A stretch of 64,000 nucleotides of DNA from Microbacterium testaceum (lineage in GTDB: Bacteria > Actinomycetota > Actinomycetes > Actinomycetales > Microbacteriaceae), in the NCBI RefSeq assembly GCF_006539145.1, contig NZ_BJML01000003.1, forward strand, positions 124,001 through 188,000, read 5' to 3'. Below, one piece after another: positions 17,513 through 28,394 of the stretch (position 1 is its first letter; the number at the start of each line of letters is the position of its first letter). The position numbers and the translations under genes are program-made. Below the pieces are notes generated by a model. It was given only the letters and a program-made list of their open reading frames with translations, was not told the DNA's origin and did not search any database.

Positions 17513-18064
17513 ATGCGCGCGGCCGACATCTCCGACGACATCAGCGAAGTCCTCCTCACCGAGGAGCAGATCCACGAGAAGCTCGCGGAACTCGCGACAC
17601 AGGTGGCTGCCGACTACGAGGGCCGCGAGGTCGTCCTCGTGGGCGTGTTGAAGGGCGCGGTCATGGTCATGGCCGACTTCGCGCGCCACCTCCCTGTGCA
17701 CGTGTCGATGGACTGGATGGCCGTGTCGTCGTACGGCGCGAGCACCCGCTCGAGCGGTGTGGTGCAGATCCGCAAAGACCTCGACACCGACATCACGGGC
17801 AAGCACGTGCTGATCGTCGAGGACATCATCGACTCCGGCCTCACCCTCAGCTGGTTGCTCGAGAACTTCGCCTCGCGCGGCGCCGAATCCGTCGAGGTGC
17901 TGGCACTGCTGCGCAAACCCGAAGCCATGAAGGTCGAGGTCGATTGCCGGTACGTCGGTTTCGACATCCCCAACGACTTCGTCATCGGCTACGGACTCGA
18001 CTACGCCGAGCGCTACCGCAATCTTCGCGACGTCGCCGTGCTCGCGCCCCACGTCTACTCCTGA
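17513..18064 (+). CDS. hpt: Hypoxanthine phosphoribosyltransferase
   Basis: Purine-salvage enzyme that makes IMP or GMP from hypoxanthine or guanine and PRPP. The 183-residue length is standard. The PRPP loop is VLIVEDIIDSGLTL (about 98-111). The flexible-loop region MAVSSYGASTRSSG and the base-binding VGFDIPNDFVIGYGLDYAERYR near the C-terminus are also typical. It lies between tilS and ftsH, the conserved tilS-hpt-ftsH order. Confidence 0.97.
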   Translation: MRAADISDDISEVLLTEEQIHEKLAELATQVAADYEGREVVLVGVLKGAVMVMADFARHLPVHVSMDWMAVSSYGASTRSSGVVQIRKDLDTDITGKHVLIVEDIIDSGLTLSWLLENFASRGAESVEVLALLRKPEAMKVEVDCRYVGFDIPNDFVIGYGLDYAERYRNLRDVAVLAPHVYS

Positions 18065-18203
18065 CGTTCCCACGGCGCCGGGAGGCGGCATCCCGAGCCT
18101 TGTACGCCCATGACGAACGCACAGGCCCGGCATAGTCCGTGGGCGTTAGCCTGTTGCGACCGCGTTTCTGCGGAGGACCACGAAAGGGCTGGGCTCGCCC
18201 ACC

Positions 18204-20207
<2,004 letters not shown>

Positions 20208-20213
20208 GGATCC

Positions 20214-20801
20214 GTGGCCGTCGATCGTGAACGCGTCGCCGTCCTGGTGCGAGAGCTCCTGGAGGCGATCGGGGAGGACCCCGATCGCCCCGGGCTCCGC
20301 CAGACTCCGACGCGCGTCGCCGACTCCTGGGCCGAATTCTTCGGGGGAGTGAATCAGGATGCCGGCGCCCCGCTGCAGCACACCATCTCGGTGTCGCGCG
20401 GGCCGGCGCCCGACACCCTCCCCTCGGGAGCCGTGATGCTGCGTGACATCGCCTTCCGGTCGATGTGCGAGCACCACCTGCTGCCGTTCCGCGGCCGCGC
20501 CCACGTCGCCTACCTCCCGGGTGAGGAAGTGGTCGGGCTCGGGGCGCTGCCGCGCGTCATCGACATCCTCGCCGCCCGCCCGCAGGTGCAGGAGCGTCTG
20601 GGAGAACAGGTCGCCGACGCGATCGCCTCGGCGCTCGATGCGCGCGGCGTGCTCGTCGTCCTGGATGCCGTGCACGAGTGCGTCACGATGCGCGGGGGTC
20701 GACAACTCGACGCCTCGACCGTGACGATCGCCGCTCGCGGGGTGTACGGCGACCCCGCCGCCCGGGCCGAGCTCGTGGCGCTGATCGGGGCGCGCGCGTG
20801 A
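20214..20801 (+). CDS. folE: GTP cyclohydrolase I
   Basis: First enzyme of folate biosynthesis; converts GTP to 7,8-dihydroneopterin triphosphate. The 195-residue protein has the zinc ligands in SMCEHHLLPF (Cys and His, about 79-88) and a second Cys in HECVTMRG (about 150). FRGRAHVAYLPGEEVVGLGAL is the conserved substrate region. The GTG start lies six bases after the ftsH stop, and the stop overlaps the folP start as GTGA. Operon expression with folP-folB-folK is therefore very likely. Confidence 0.97.
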   Translation: MAVDRERVAVLVRELLEAIGEDPDRPGLRQTPTRVADSWAEFFGGVNQDAGAPLQHTISVSRGPAPDTLPSGAVMLRDIAFRSMCEHHLLPFRGRAHVAYLPGEEVVGLGALPRVIDILAARPQVQERLGEQVADAIASALDARGVLVVLDAVHECVTMRGGRQLDASTVTIAARGVYGDPAARAELVALIGARA

Positions 20802-21589
20802 CCCTCGTCATGGGGATCGTCAACGTCACCCCCGACTCCTTCAGCGACGGCGGACGCTACCTCGATCCCGACGTCGCCCTCGCCCATGCCCGGCTCCTTC
20901 GCGAGCAGGGCGCCGAGATCCTCGACGTCGGCGGGGAATCGACTCGGCCGGGTGCCGAGCGGGTCGCGCCGCGCGTGGAGCAGCAGCGCGTGCTGCCGGT
21001 GGTCGAGGCCCTGGCATCCGAAGGCTCGTTCGTGAGCATCGACACGATGAACGCCGCCACGGCGGTCACCGCGGTGCGGGCCGGGGCGCGCCTCGTGAAC
21101 GACGTGTCGGGTGGGCTCGCCGACCCCGACATGCTCGCCGCTGTCGCTGAGACCGAGGCGGATTTCGCCCTGGGGCACTGGCGCGGGCCGTCGACCGAGA
21201 TGTACGCGCGCGCCGACTATGCGGACGTCGCGCGAGAAGTCACCTCCGAACTCGCCGAGCGGGTCGAGGCCGCTCTGTCCGCGGGGATCGACCGATCGCG
21301 ATTGGTCGTCGACCCCGGTATCGGCTTCGGTAAGCGCGGGGCGCAGAACTGGCAGACGCTGCGCGCGCTGCCCGAGATCGCGGGGCTCGGGCTCCGTGTG
21401 CTCGTGGGTACGAGCCGGAAGAGGTTCCTCGCGGAGGCGCTCGGCGAGGACGCCGACCTCGCCCGCCGCGATCTCGCGACCGCCGTCACGAGTGCTCTGT
21501 GCGCTCGTGCGGGCGCGTGGGCCGTGCGCGTGCACGATGTACCGACCACCCGCGACGCGCTCGCCGTTGCCCGCGCTTGGGAGGCCTGA
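20798..21589 (+). CDS. folP: Dihydropteroate synthase
   Basis: TIM-barrel enzyme that condenses p-aminobenzoate with dihydropterin pyrophosphate; the target of sulfonamides. Motifs appear in order: MGIVNVTPDSFSDGG, DVGGESTRPGAERV, SIDTMNAATA, VNDVSGG, and VDPGIGFGKR. The GTG at 20798 overlaps the folE stop by four bases; an ATG four codons later (20810) is an equally usable start. The protein is 263 residues. The stop shares one base with the folB ATG. Confidence 0.96.
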   Translation: MTLVMGIVNVTPDSFSDGGRYLDPDVALAHARLLREQGAEILDVGGESTRPGAERVAPRVEQQRVLPVVEALASEGSFVSIDTMNAATAVTAVRAGARLVNDVSGGLADPDMLAAVAETEADFALGHWRGPSTEMYARADYADVAREVTSELAERVEAALSAGIDRSRLVVDPGIGFGKRGAQNWQTLRALPEIAGLGLRVLVGTSRKRFLAEALGEDADLARRDLATAVTSALCARAGAWAVRVHDVPTTRDALAVARAWEA

Positions 21590-21954
21590 TGGATGCCGAT
21601 CGGATCACGCTGACGGGGGTGCGCGCCGTGGGGCACCACGGTGTCTACCCCGACGAGAAGCGCGACGGGCAGGAGTTCGTGGTCGACGCGACCCTCTTCC
21701 TGTCGCTGCGACGGGCGGCGGAGACCGACGATGTCGTCGACACGGTGCACTACGGCGAACTCGCCGAGCGCCTCGTCGAGATCGTCGAGGGCGACCCGGT
21801 CGACCTGCTCGAGACGCTGGCCCAGCGGTTGGCCGACGCGGTCCTCGCCGACGAGCGGGTGGATGCCGTCACGATCACCGTGCACAAGCCGCAGGCGCCC
21901 ATCACGGTGCCCTTCGGCGACGTGGCCGTGACCATCTCGAGGTCGCGGTCGTGA
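21589..21954 (+). CDS. folB: Dihydroneopterin aldolase
   Basis: Converts 7,8-dihydroneopterin to 6-hydroxymethyldihydropterin and glycolaldehyde. The 121-residue tunnelling-fold protein has GHHGVYPDEKRDGQEFVVD at 15-33 and VTITVHKPQAPI near residue 100, both diagnostic. The start ATG shares its A with the folP stop, and the stop overlaps the folK GTG by four bases. Confidence 0.95.
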   Translation: MDADRITLTGVRAVGHHGVYPDEKRDGQEFVVDATLFLSLRRAAETDDVVDTVHYGELAERLVEIVEGDPVDLLETLAQRLADAVLADERVDAVTITVHKPQAPITVPFGDVAVTISRSRS

Positions 21955-22478
21955 GCGTGCGGTTGGCGCACGGCATCGACGCGGCTCCGCGGCCCGCGCC
22001 CGTGCACGCCGTCGTCGCGCTGGGGGCCAACCTCGGGTCGCGGCACGAGACCCTTGCCGCCGCGGTCGACGAACTGCGGCGGTTGACTCTCACCACCGAT
22101 GTCCGCGTGTCCGCCTCGATCGAGACGGTGGCCGTGACGCTGCAGGGCGAAGACGCCGACGCCCCGCGGTACCTGAACGCGGTGGCGGTCCTCGAGACGC
22201 GTCTGTCGCCGGGGGAGCTGCTCGCGTCGCTCCACCGGATCGAGGCGCGGCACGGTCGAGTGCGCCGCGAGCGCTGGGGCGACCGCACCCTCGATCTCGA
22301 TCTGATCACCTACGGCGACGAACGCATCGACCGCGACGATCTCGTCGTTCCGCACCCCCGCGCACACGAGCGGGAGTTCGTGCTCGCGCCGTGGCTCGAC
22401 GTGGACCCGAATGCCGAGATCCCCGGCCGCGGACGCGTCGCCGACCTGCTCGAGAAGCTGCGCGGAGGCGTCCGATGA
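21951..22478 (+). CDS. folK: 2-amino-4-hydroxy-6-hydroxymethyldihydropteridine pyrophosphokinase
   Basis: HPPK transfers pyrophosphate from ATP to hydroxymethyldihydropterin, making the folP substrate. The 175-residue sequence shows ALGANLGSRHETL near residue 22, RWGDRTLDLDLITYGD near 104-119 (the metal-binding Asp pair) and PHPRAHEREFVLAPW. The GTG start overlaps the folB stop by four bases and the end overlaps the DUF3180 ATG. Confidence 0.95.
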   Translation: MSVRLAHGIDAAPRPAPVHAVVALGANLGSRHETLAAAVDELRRLTLTTDVRVSASIETVAVTLQGEDADAPRYLNAVAVLETRLSPGELLASLHRIEARHGRVRRERWGDRTLDLDLITYGDERIDRDDLVVPHPRAHEREFVLAPWLDVDPNAEIPGRGRVADLLEKLRGGVR

Positions 22479-22960
22479 AGCGCACAGGAGCCGGCATCCT
22501 CACGATCGCCATCGTCGTCGGCCTCGTCGTCGGGTTCCTGCTCGACACGTCGCTCACGGCGATGGGGCGGTCGACATTCGTCCCCGCGGCGAGTCTGCCC
22601 ACGATCCTCGCGCTGCTCGCCGCGGTGATCGTCGTGCTCGCCATCCCGGTGTTCCGGGCGACGCGGGGCCGGAACACCCGGCCGATCGATCCGTTCCGGG
22701 CGGTGCGCGTCGCGATGCTGGCGAAAGCGTCGTCCCTTCTCGGCGCGGCCGCGGCCGGATTCGCGGCCGGGTTGATCGCGTTCCTGGTGACCCGCCCCGT
22801 GGTGCCCTCGATAGGCTCGATGGGATCGATCATCGCGACACTCGTTTGCGCCGTCATCCTCGTCGTCGCGGGACTCGTGGCCGAGCAGCTCTGCACCATC
22901 CGGAAGGACGACGATGACGACGCCCCAGGGAACACCCCCGCAGGACCCGTGGGGATCTGA
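22475..22960 (+). CDS. DUF3180 family membrane protein
   Basis: Small integral membrane protein of 161 residues with four hydrophobic helices (about 6-26, 36-56, 84-108, 119-140) and a charged C-terminal tail with an Asp run. Position and topology match the actinobacterial DUF3180 family, which regularly follows folK. Function is unknown. It is joined to folK by an ATGA overlap and overlaps the next gene by 47 bases, so it is co-translated with the folate genes. Confidence 0.85.
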   Translation: MKRTGAGILTIAIVVGLVVGFLLDTSLTAMGRSTFVPAASLPTILALLAAVIVVLAIPVFRATRGRNTRPIDPFRAVRVAMLAKASSLLGAAAAGFAAGLIAFLVTRPVVPSIGSMGSIIATLVCAVILVVAGLVAEQLCTIRKDDDDDAPGNTPAGPVGI

Positions 22961-23645
22961 CGTTCCGCAGACGCAGGCGGGGGTCTCGGAGGGGATCGCG
23001 GCCGAGCGATCTCGTGCTCCTCGTGCGGATACGGACCCCTCCGACGTCCGCCCGGCCGACGCTCGCTCCGCCGACGCCCGACGACCCGCCGACGGCGATC
23101 CAGCGGCCGACGAGGCCGTCCTCGGCGTGGGCACGTACGATCGCATCCTCGAACCGCGCTCGGAGCGCCGCCTGCCCCTCGGAGAGGGCACGTGGCATCA
23201 GCTGGCCCGTGCATACGTGCGGGTGCAGCTGATCTCGCAGGGGGCCGTGTTCGTCCTGGTGCTGGCGGCCGCCGTCGTCGTGCAGGCGCTCACGGGATTC
23301 TCGTGGCTGTGGATCCCCGCGGGGGTCATCCTGCTGGTCACCGCGATCGGGCTCGTCATCACCCCCCGCCAGGCGCGCTCCTTCGGCTACCAGCTGCGCC
23401 GCGACGACCTCGTGTTCCGTCGAGGAATCCTCTGGCAGCGGGTGGTCGCGGTCCCGTACGGCCGCATGCAGCTCGTCGACATCACCCACGGCCCCCTCGA
23501 CCGGGGCTTCGGCATCGCCCAGCTCAAGCTCGTGACCGCTGCGGCGTCGACGGGTGTGACCATCCCCGGTCTCACCCAGGAGGCGGCCGAACGGCTGCGC
23601 GACACTCTCGTGGCCGTCGCCGAGACCCGCCGGACCGGACTGTGA
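22914..23645 (+). CDS. Bacterial PH (bPH2/DUF304) domain membrane protein
   Basis: 243-residue membrane protein. Residues 1-70 are hydrophilic, Asp/Ala/Arg-rich and probably disordered. Two helices follow at about 105-145, then a bPH2 domain (about 155-235) with FGYQLRRDDLVFRRGILWQR and VPYGRMQLVDITHGPLDRGFG, both typical of DUF304. The domain often occurs in pairs with a longer multi-PH protein, as here. Biochemical function is unknown. The ATG lies inside the DUF3180 gene, and the stop overlaps the next GTG by four bases. Confidence 0.85.
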   Translation: MTTPQGTPPQDPWGSDVPQTQAGVSEGIAAERSRAPRADTDPSDVRPADARSADARRPADGDPAADEAVLGVGTYDRILEPRSERRLPLGEGTWHQLARAYVRVQLISQGAVFVLVLAAAVVVQALTGFSWLWIPAGVILLVTAIGLVITPRQARSFGYQLRRDDLVFRRGILWQRVVAVPYGRMQLVDITHGPLDRGFGIAQLKLVTAAASTGVTIPGLTQEAAERLRDTLVAVAETRRTGL

Positions 23646-25225
23646 CCGATCCGGACACAGCGGGCCCGCCTCTCGGATCGCCGCCTCGGCAGCGGACGGT
23701 CGTGCGTTCGCCCTACAGCGACGGGGAATGGCATCGACTCCATCCGTTGACGCCGTTGCTGCGGGGTGGACTGACGCTCGTCGTGATCGTCGGCCTTATC
23801 GTGGCGAACCTGCGCGAGCGTCTCGTCGAGTGGGTCTTCCCGGTGTTCACCGATCTGCCCCCGGGCGAGCTTCCCCCCGACCCGGTCGATTTCCTCCTCG
23901 CGAACAACCTGATCCTCATCGCGGCGGCTGCGGCTCTCGTCGTGCTCATCGTGCTGCTGGTGCTGTTCCGGCTGTCGTGGCGGTTCCACACCCTGCGCAT
24001 CAGCGAGGACGACGTCGAGGTGCGCTCGGGCGTGCTGTTCCGCACGCACCGCCGCGCGCCGCTCGACCGCGTGCAGGGGGTCAACCTGACACGTCCGATG
24101 GTCGCCCGCCTCCTCGGGCTCGCGAAGCTGGAGGTGGTCGGCGCGGGACTCGATGCCAACGTCAAGCTGGAGTACCTCTCTGGCAAGGATGCCGAGGCCA
24201 TCCGCGGCGATATCCTCCGTCTCGCGTCGGGCCGGCGTCTCGCCGAAGATCGAGCGGAACCCGGTGGCCGCGCTTCCTTCGCTCGACAGGCGGCGGCGGC
24301 CGTGGGCTCGGGCTTGCAGGGAATCGTGGACGGGGAGGATCTCTCCGACGCCGAGCCGGAGAGCATCGTCCGCATTCCGTTCGGCCGGCTCGTGGCATCC
24401 CGTGTTCTGAGTGGATCGAGCCTCATCCTCATCGCCCTCGTCGTGGGAATCGTCGTCGCGGCGTCGGTGTCGACCCTGTGGCTGCTGTTCACGGTCGTTC
24501 CGATGTTCCTCGCGTTCGGGGCGTACTACGTGCGGTCGATCGCCCGTGGCCTGCGGTACTCCATCGCTCCGACCGTCGACGGCGTGCGTGTGACCTTCGG
24601 CCTGTTCACGACCGTGTCGGAGGTCGTGCCGCCCGGTCGCGTGCACGCGATCGAGGTGCGGCAGCCCCTGATGTGGCGTCCCTTCGGATGGTGGACGATC
24701 TCGGTCAACCGCCTCTCGGGGCGGTCCTCGACCGACACGAGCAACGATCAGCTGGCGGCGGTGCTGCCGATCGGCACGCGCGCCGACGTCGAACGCGTTC
24801 TGCGGATTTTCGCCCCCGGCCTGTCGGCCGACGAATGGACTCTCGTGTTCCGCGACGGCATCCTGGGTCCGATGGACGACGATTCCTACGTGACGACCCC
24901 GAAACGCGCTCGATGGCTGCGACCGCTGTCGTGGCGCCGCAACGGAGCGCTGTTGACGGCCGATGCGCTGCTCCTGCGCCGCGGGTGGGTCTGGCGTTCG
25001 CTGAGCCTGATTCCCCTCGCGCGGCTGCAGTCGATCGGCCTGCACCAGGGACCCCTCGCCCGCGCGACGGGGACCGCCACCCTCATCGCCCACGTGATCG
25101 CGGGCACCGTGCAGACATCTGTCGGTGTCCTCGACCGTGACGACGCGCTGGGGTTGTTCGAGCGCACGGCTCGAGCTGGAATCGATGCGGCGGCCATCGA
25201 CCGCACCCACCGGTGGGCCGGATGA
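23642..25225 (+). CDS. Multi-domain bPH2 (YdbT-like) membrane protein
   Basis: 527-residue membrane protein with three bPH2/DUF304 copies separated by helix pairs. Helices at about 38-55 and 90-115 precede PH copy one (VRSGVLFRTHRRAPLDRVQGV). Two helices near 260-300 precede copy two (VTFGLFTTVSEVVPPGRVHAIEV). Copy three is near 440-510 (LLRRGWVWRSLSLIPLARLQSIGLHQGP in part). This matches the YdbT family, whose role is unclear. The GTG start overlaps the previous stop (GTGA) and the end overlaps the DUF2520 ATG. Confidence 0.85.
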   Translation: MTDPDTAGPPLGSPPRQRTVVRSPYSDGEWHRLHPLTPLLRGGLTLVVIVGLIVANLRERLVEWVFPVFTDLPPGELPPDPVDFLLANNLILIAAAAALVVLIVLLVLFRLSWRFHTLRISEDDVEVRSGVLFRTHRRAPLDRVQGVNLTRPMVARLLGLAKLEVVGAGLDANVKLEYLSGKDAEAIRGDILRLASGRRLAEDRAEPGGRASFARQAAAAVGSGLQGIVDGEDLSDAEPESIVRIPFGRLVASRVLSGSSLILIALVVGIVVAASVSTLWLLFTVVPMFLAFGAYYVRSIARGLRYSIAPTVDGVRVTFGLFTTVSEVVPPGRVHAIEVRQPLMWRPFGWWTISVNRLSGRSSTDTSNDQLAAVLPIGTRADVERVLRIFAPGLSADEWTLVFRDGILGPMDDDSYVTTPKRARWLRPLSWRRNGALLTADALLLRRGWVWRSLSLIPLARLQSIGLHQGPLARATGTATLIAHVIAGTVQTSVGVLDRDDALGLFERTARAGIDAAAIDRTHRWAG

Positions 25226-25944
25226 GCGCCGGACGTGACGGACGCCTCGGCGTCGGGGTGATCGGGGCCGGCCGCGTCGGGCCGGTCATCGCGGCGGCCT
25301 TGGCGGGAGCAGGGCACGCCCTGACGGGGATCACGTCGGGTTCCGACGACGATCGCGTCGAGGCGATCCTGCCGGGCCTCCCGGTGCTGACCTCCGACGA
25401 AGTCGTCCGACGCAGCGAGCTGGTGGTCGTGGCCGTGCCGCACGACCAGCTGCCGGGTCTGGTCTCGGGTCTCGCCGAGGTCGGCGCGTGGCAGCCGGGC
25501 CAGCTGGTGCTGCACACCGACGCCGCGTACGGGGCGCGGGTGCTGGATCCCGCCGCCCGGAGCGGTGCCATTCCGCTGGCCATCCATCCCGCCATGGCCT
25601 TCACGGGAGTGTCGTCGATCGATCTGCGCCAACTGGCGCAGTCGTATGCCGCCGTCACAGCCCCCGCCCCGGTGCTGCCGATCGCGCAGGCGCTCGCCGT
25701 CGAACTCGGGTGCGAACCGATCGTGGTCGCCGAGGACGATCGGGCGACGTATGCGGAGGCCATCGCGACGGCGACGGAGTTCTCGCGTTCGATCGTGCGC
25801 CAGTCGTCCGCTCTGCTGGATCGCATCGGGATCGAGAATCCCGGCGCGTACCTGTCGGCGCTCGTCCGGTCGAGCGTCGACCAGGCTCTCATCGAGGGCG
25901 GGCGCCGCGACGACCTCGGCGGCACCGCTACGATCGACGGATGA
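25222..25944 (+). CDS. Rossmann-fold DUF2520 protein
   Basis: 240-residue NAD(P)-binding protein. The dinucleotide motif GVGVIGAGRVGPVIAAAL is at the N-terminus, VVVAVPHDQL is near residue 75, and the C-terminal helical part holds the DUF2520 block IHPAMAFTG and later ATATEFSRSIVRQS. It resembles beta-hydroxyacid or ketopantoate-type dehydrogenases. In actinobacteria it sits directly before panC, so a role in pantothenate or related metabolism is likely but unproven. It is ATGA-coupled to both neighbours. Confidence 0.8.
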   Translation: MSAGRDGRLGVGVIGAGRVGPVIAAALAGAGHALTGITSGSDDDRVEAILPGLPVLTSDEVVRRSELVVVAVPHDQLPGLVSGLAEVGAWQPGQLVLHTDAAYGARVLDPAARSGAIPLAIHPAMAFTGVSSIDLRQLAQSYAAVTAPAPVLPIAQALAVELGCEPIVVAEDDRATYAEAIATATEFSRSIVRQSSALLDRIGIENPGAYLSALVRSSVDQALIEGGRRDDLGGTATIDG

Positions 25945-26795
25945 TCCGCACCCTCGAGGATCTGCGCACCCGACTCGGCGAGATCCGAGGCGCAGACCGA
26001 TCGGACGCCGGCCCGCGCGTCGCCCTGGTATCCACCCTCGGCGCGCTGCACGACGGCCACGTCGATCTCATTCGCGAAGCCCGCGACCTCGCCGACGTGG
26101 TCGTGGTGTCGACCTTCGTCAATCCGCTGCGCTTCCGCACGGCCGACGATACGGCGGCCTACCCTCGCTCGCCGGAATCCGATGCGCGGGTGCTCGCGGA
26201 CCTCGGCGTGGACGCCGTCTTCGCCCCCACGGTCGAGGAGTTCTTGCCGGCGGGTACGGCCACGACGCGTGTCTCGGCGGGCGATATCGGCCTGCGCTAC
26301 GAGGGTCGTGTTCGTCCGTTCTACTTCGACGGGGTCCTCACCGTCGAGGCGAAGCTGTACCATCTCGTGCGCCCCGACGTCGCGATCTACGGGGAGCGCG
26401 ACCTCCAGCGCATCTTCCTCGTGCGCCGGATGGTGCGCGATCTCGATTTCCCGATCGAGATCGCGACGGTGCCGACCGTGCGTACCGACGACGGTCTGCC
26501 CGTGTCGAGCCGCGTGGCCCTGCTCGATGCCGTCGATCGTCGCGCGGCCGCGGCCCTTCCGCGCGCGCTGGAGGCGGCGGCATCCAACTCCGACCTCGGC
26601 GTCGACTCGTGCATCGCGGCGGCCCAGTCGGCGCTCATGGGGGAGCCGCGGATCACGCTGGAATACCTGAGCGTGGTCGATCCGGAGACCTTCCTGCCGG
26701 TGGACGACGGGCACCGCGGTCGCGCGTTCGCGCTCATCGCCGCCACCGTGGGCGGCCACCGCTTCATCGACAACGCCGAGATCTCGCTGCGCTGA
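25941..26795 (+). CDS. panC: Pantoate-beta-alanine ligase
   Basis: Final enzyme of pantothenate synthesis; condenses pantoate with beta-alanine using ATP. The 284-residue sequence has the HIGH-like motif STLGALHDGHVDLI (about 31-44), STFVNPLRF, RPFYFDGVLTVEAKLYH and VAIYGERDLQRI (the KMSKS-region equivalent is more C-terminal). Some core motifs deviate: STLGALH replaces the common PTMGALH, and YGERDLQR replaces YGEKDxQQ. The start is an ATGA overlap with DUF2520. Confidence 0.92.
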   Translation: MIRTLEDLRTRLGEIRGADRSDAGPRVALVSTLGALHDGHVDLIREARDLADVVVVSTFVNPLRFRTADDTAAYPRSPESDARVLADLGVDAVFAPTVEEFLPAGTATTRVSAGDIGLRYEGRVRPFYFDGVLTVEAKLYHLVRPDVAIYGERDLQRIFLVRRMVRDLDFPIEIATVPTVRTDDGLPVSSRVALLDAVDRRAAAALPRALEAAASNSDLGVDSCIAAAQSALMGEPRITLEYLSVVDPETFLPVDDGHRGRAFALIAATVGGHRFIDNAEISLR

Positions 26796-26873
26796 CGACC
26801 GCCGCTCGGGTGGCGGCTCCGGGGCGGTCGAGGACGACGAATACACTGGGGGAGACCCCGAGGAGCCTTCCTG

Positions 26874-28394
26874 ATGACCGACGCGCCCGCGAACGACGCC
26901 GCCGAACCGACCGAAGACGAAGTCTTCGAGCAGAAGGCGGTGCGCCTGGCCAAGCGCGAGCGCCTGCTCGCGGAACGTTCCGACTCCGCGGGCGGTCCGT
27001 ACCCGGTCGCGGTCCCCGTCACGACGACGATCCCCGAGCTGCGCGCGCGCTTCGGAGAGCTCGAAGCAGGCGCCGAGACCGGTGAGACGGCCGGGGTCGC
27101 CGGTCGCGTGGTGTTCAGCCGCAACACCGGCAAGCTCTGCTTCGCGTCCCTGCAGTCGGGCGACGGCAGCCGCATCCAGGCCATGGTCTCGCTCGCGAGC
27201 GTGGGCGAGGAGTCGCTGCAGGCATGGAAGGAGCTCGTCGACCTCGGAGACCACGTCTTCGTCTCGGGCGAGGTCATCTCGAGCCGCCGCGGCGAGCTGT
27301 CGATCATGGTCTCCGAGTGGACGATCGCGGCCAAGGCCGTGCTGCCCCTGCCGAACCTCCACACGGAGCTCAGCGAGGAGAGCCGCGTCCGCAGCCGCTT
27401 CCTCGACCTGATCGTGCGCGACCGCGCTCGCGAGACCGTCCTGGCCCGCGCCACGGTGAATGCGAGCCTGCGCCGCACCTTCACCGAGCGCGGTTTCGTC
27501 GAGGTCGAGACCCCGATGCTGCAGGTGCAGCACGGCGGTGCGAGCGCGCGTCCCTTCACGACGCACTCGAACGCCTTCGACACCGAGCTGTTCCTGCGCA
27601 TCGCGCCCGAGCTCTACCTCAAGCGCGCCGTGGTGGGCGGTATCGACCGGGTCTACGAGATCAACCGCAACTTTCGCAACGAGGGTGCCGATACGACGCA
27701 CAGCCCCGAGTTCGCGATGCTCGAGGCGTACCAGGCCTACACCGATTACAACGGCATCGCCGATCTGACCCAGACCCTGATCCAGGACGCCGCCGTCGCC
27801 GTGGCCGGTTCGACCACGGTCACGTGGGCTGACGGCACCGAGTACGACCTGGGCGGCGAGTGGGACCGCATCTCGATGTACGACTCGCTGTCCGCCGCGT
27901 CCGGTCGTCACATCACCCCCGAGACTGCGCTGGACGAGCTGCGAGCCCTCGGCGACGAGGCCGGCGTCGACGCCCCGCCCCAGGACACCCATGGCAAGTG
28001 GGTCGAAGAGCTGTGGGAGCACTTCGTCAAGGGCGGTCTGACGCGCCCGACCTTCGTCATGGACTTCCCCGTCGATACCAGCCCCCTGGTTCGCGAACAC
28101 CGCTCGATCGCCGGTGTCGTCGAGAAGTGGGACCTCTACGTGCGCGGCTTCGAGCTCGCGACCGGCTACTCCGAGCTCGTCGACCCCGTGATCCAGCGTC
28201 ACCGCTTCACCGAGCAGGCCAAGCTCGCCGCTCGGGGCGACGTCGAAGCCATGCCGATCGACGAGGAGTTCCTCCGCGCCCTCGAGCACGGTATGCCCCC
28301 CACGGGCGGTATGGGCATGGGCATCGACCGTCTGCTCATGGCGATCACCGGCCTGGGTATTCGGGAGACGATCCTGTTCCCGCTGGTGAAGTAG
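26874..28394 (+). CDS. lysS: Lysine-tRNA ligase, class II
   Basis: 506-residue class II aminoacyl-tRNA synthetase. An N-terminal OB-fold (about 55-165, GVAGRVVFSRNTGKLCF) precedes the catalytic core. Motif 2 is FRNEGADTTHSPEFAMLEAY, and motif 3 is GMGMGIDRLLMAITGL near the C-terminus. ETPMLQVQHGGASARPF is the LysRS-specific motif region. The preceding 78-base gap contains TACACT about 40 bases upstream of the ATG, a possible -10. The 3' end is overlapped antisense by the DUF4192 gene. Confidence 0.97.
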   Translation: MTDAPANDAAEPTEDEVFEQKAVRLAKRERLLAERSDSAGGPYPVAVPVTTTIPELRARFGELEAGAETGETAGVAGRVVFSRNTGKLCFASLQSGDGSRIQAMVSLASVGEESLQAWKELVDLGDHVFVSGEVISSRRGELSIMVSEWTIAAKAVLPLPNLHTELSEESRVRSRFLDLIVRDRARETVLARATVNASLRRTFTERGFVEVETPMLQVQHGGASARPFTTHSNAFDTELFLRIAPELYLKRAVVGGIDRVYEINRNFRNEGADTTHSPEFAMLEAYQAYTDYNGIADLTQTLIQDAAVAVAGSTTVTWADGTEYDLGGEWDRISMYDSLSAASGRHITPETALDELRALGDEAGVDAPPQDTHGKWVEELWEHFVKGGLTRPTFVMDFPVDTSPLVREHRSIAGVVEKWDLYVRGFELATGYSELVDPVIQRHRFTEQAKLAARGDVEAMPIDEEFLRALEHGMPPTGGMGMGIDRLLMAITGLGIRETILFPLVK

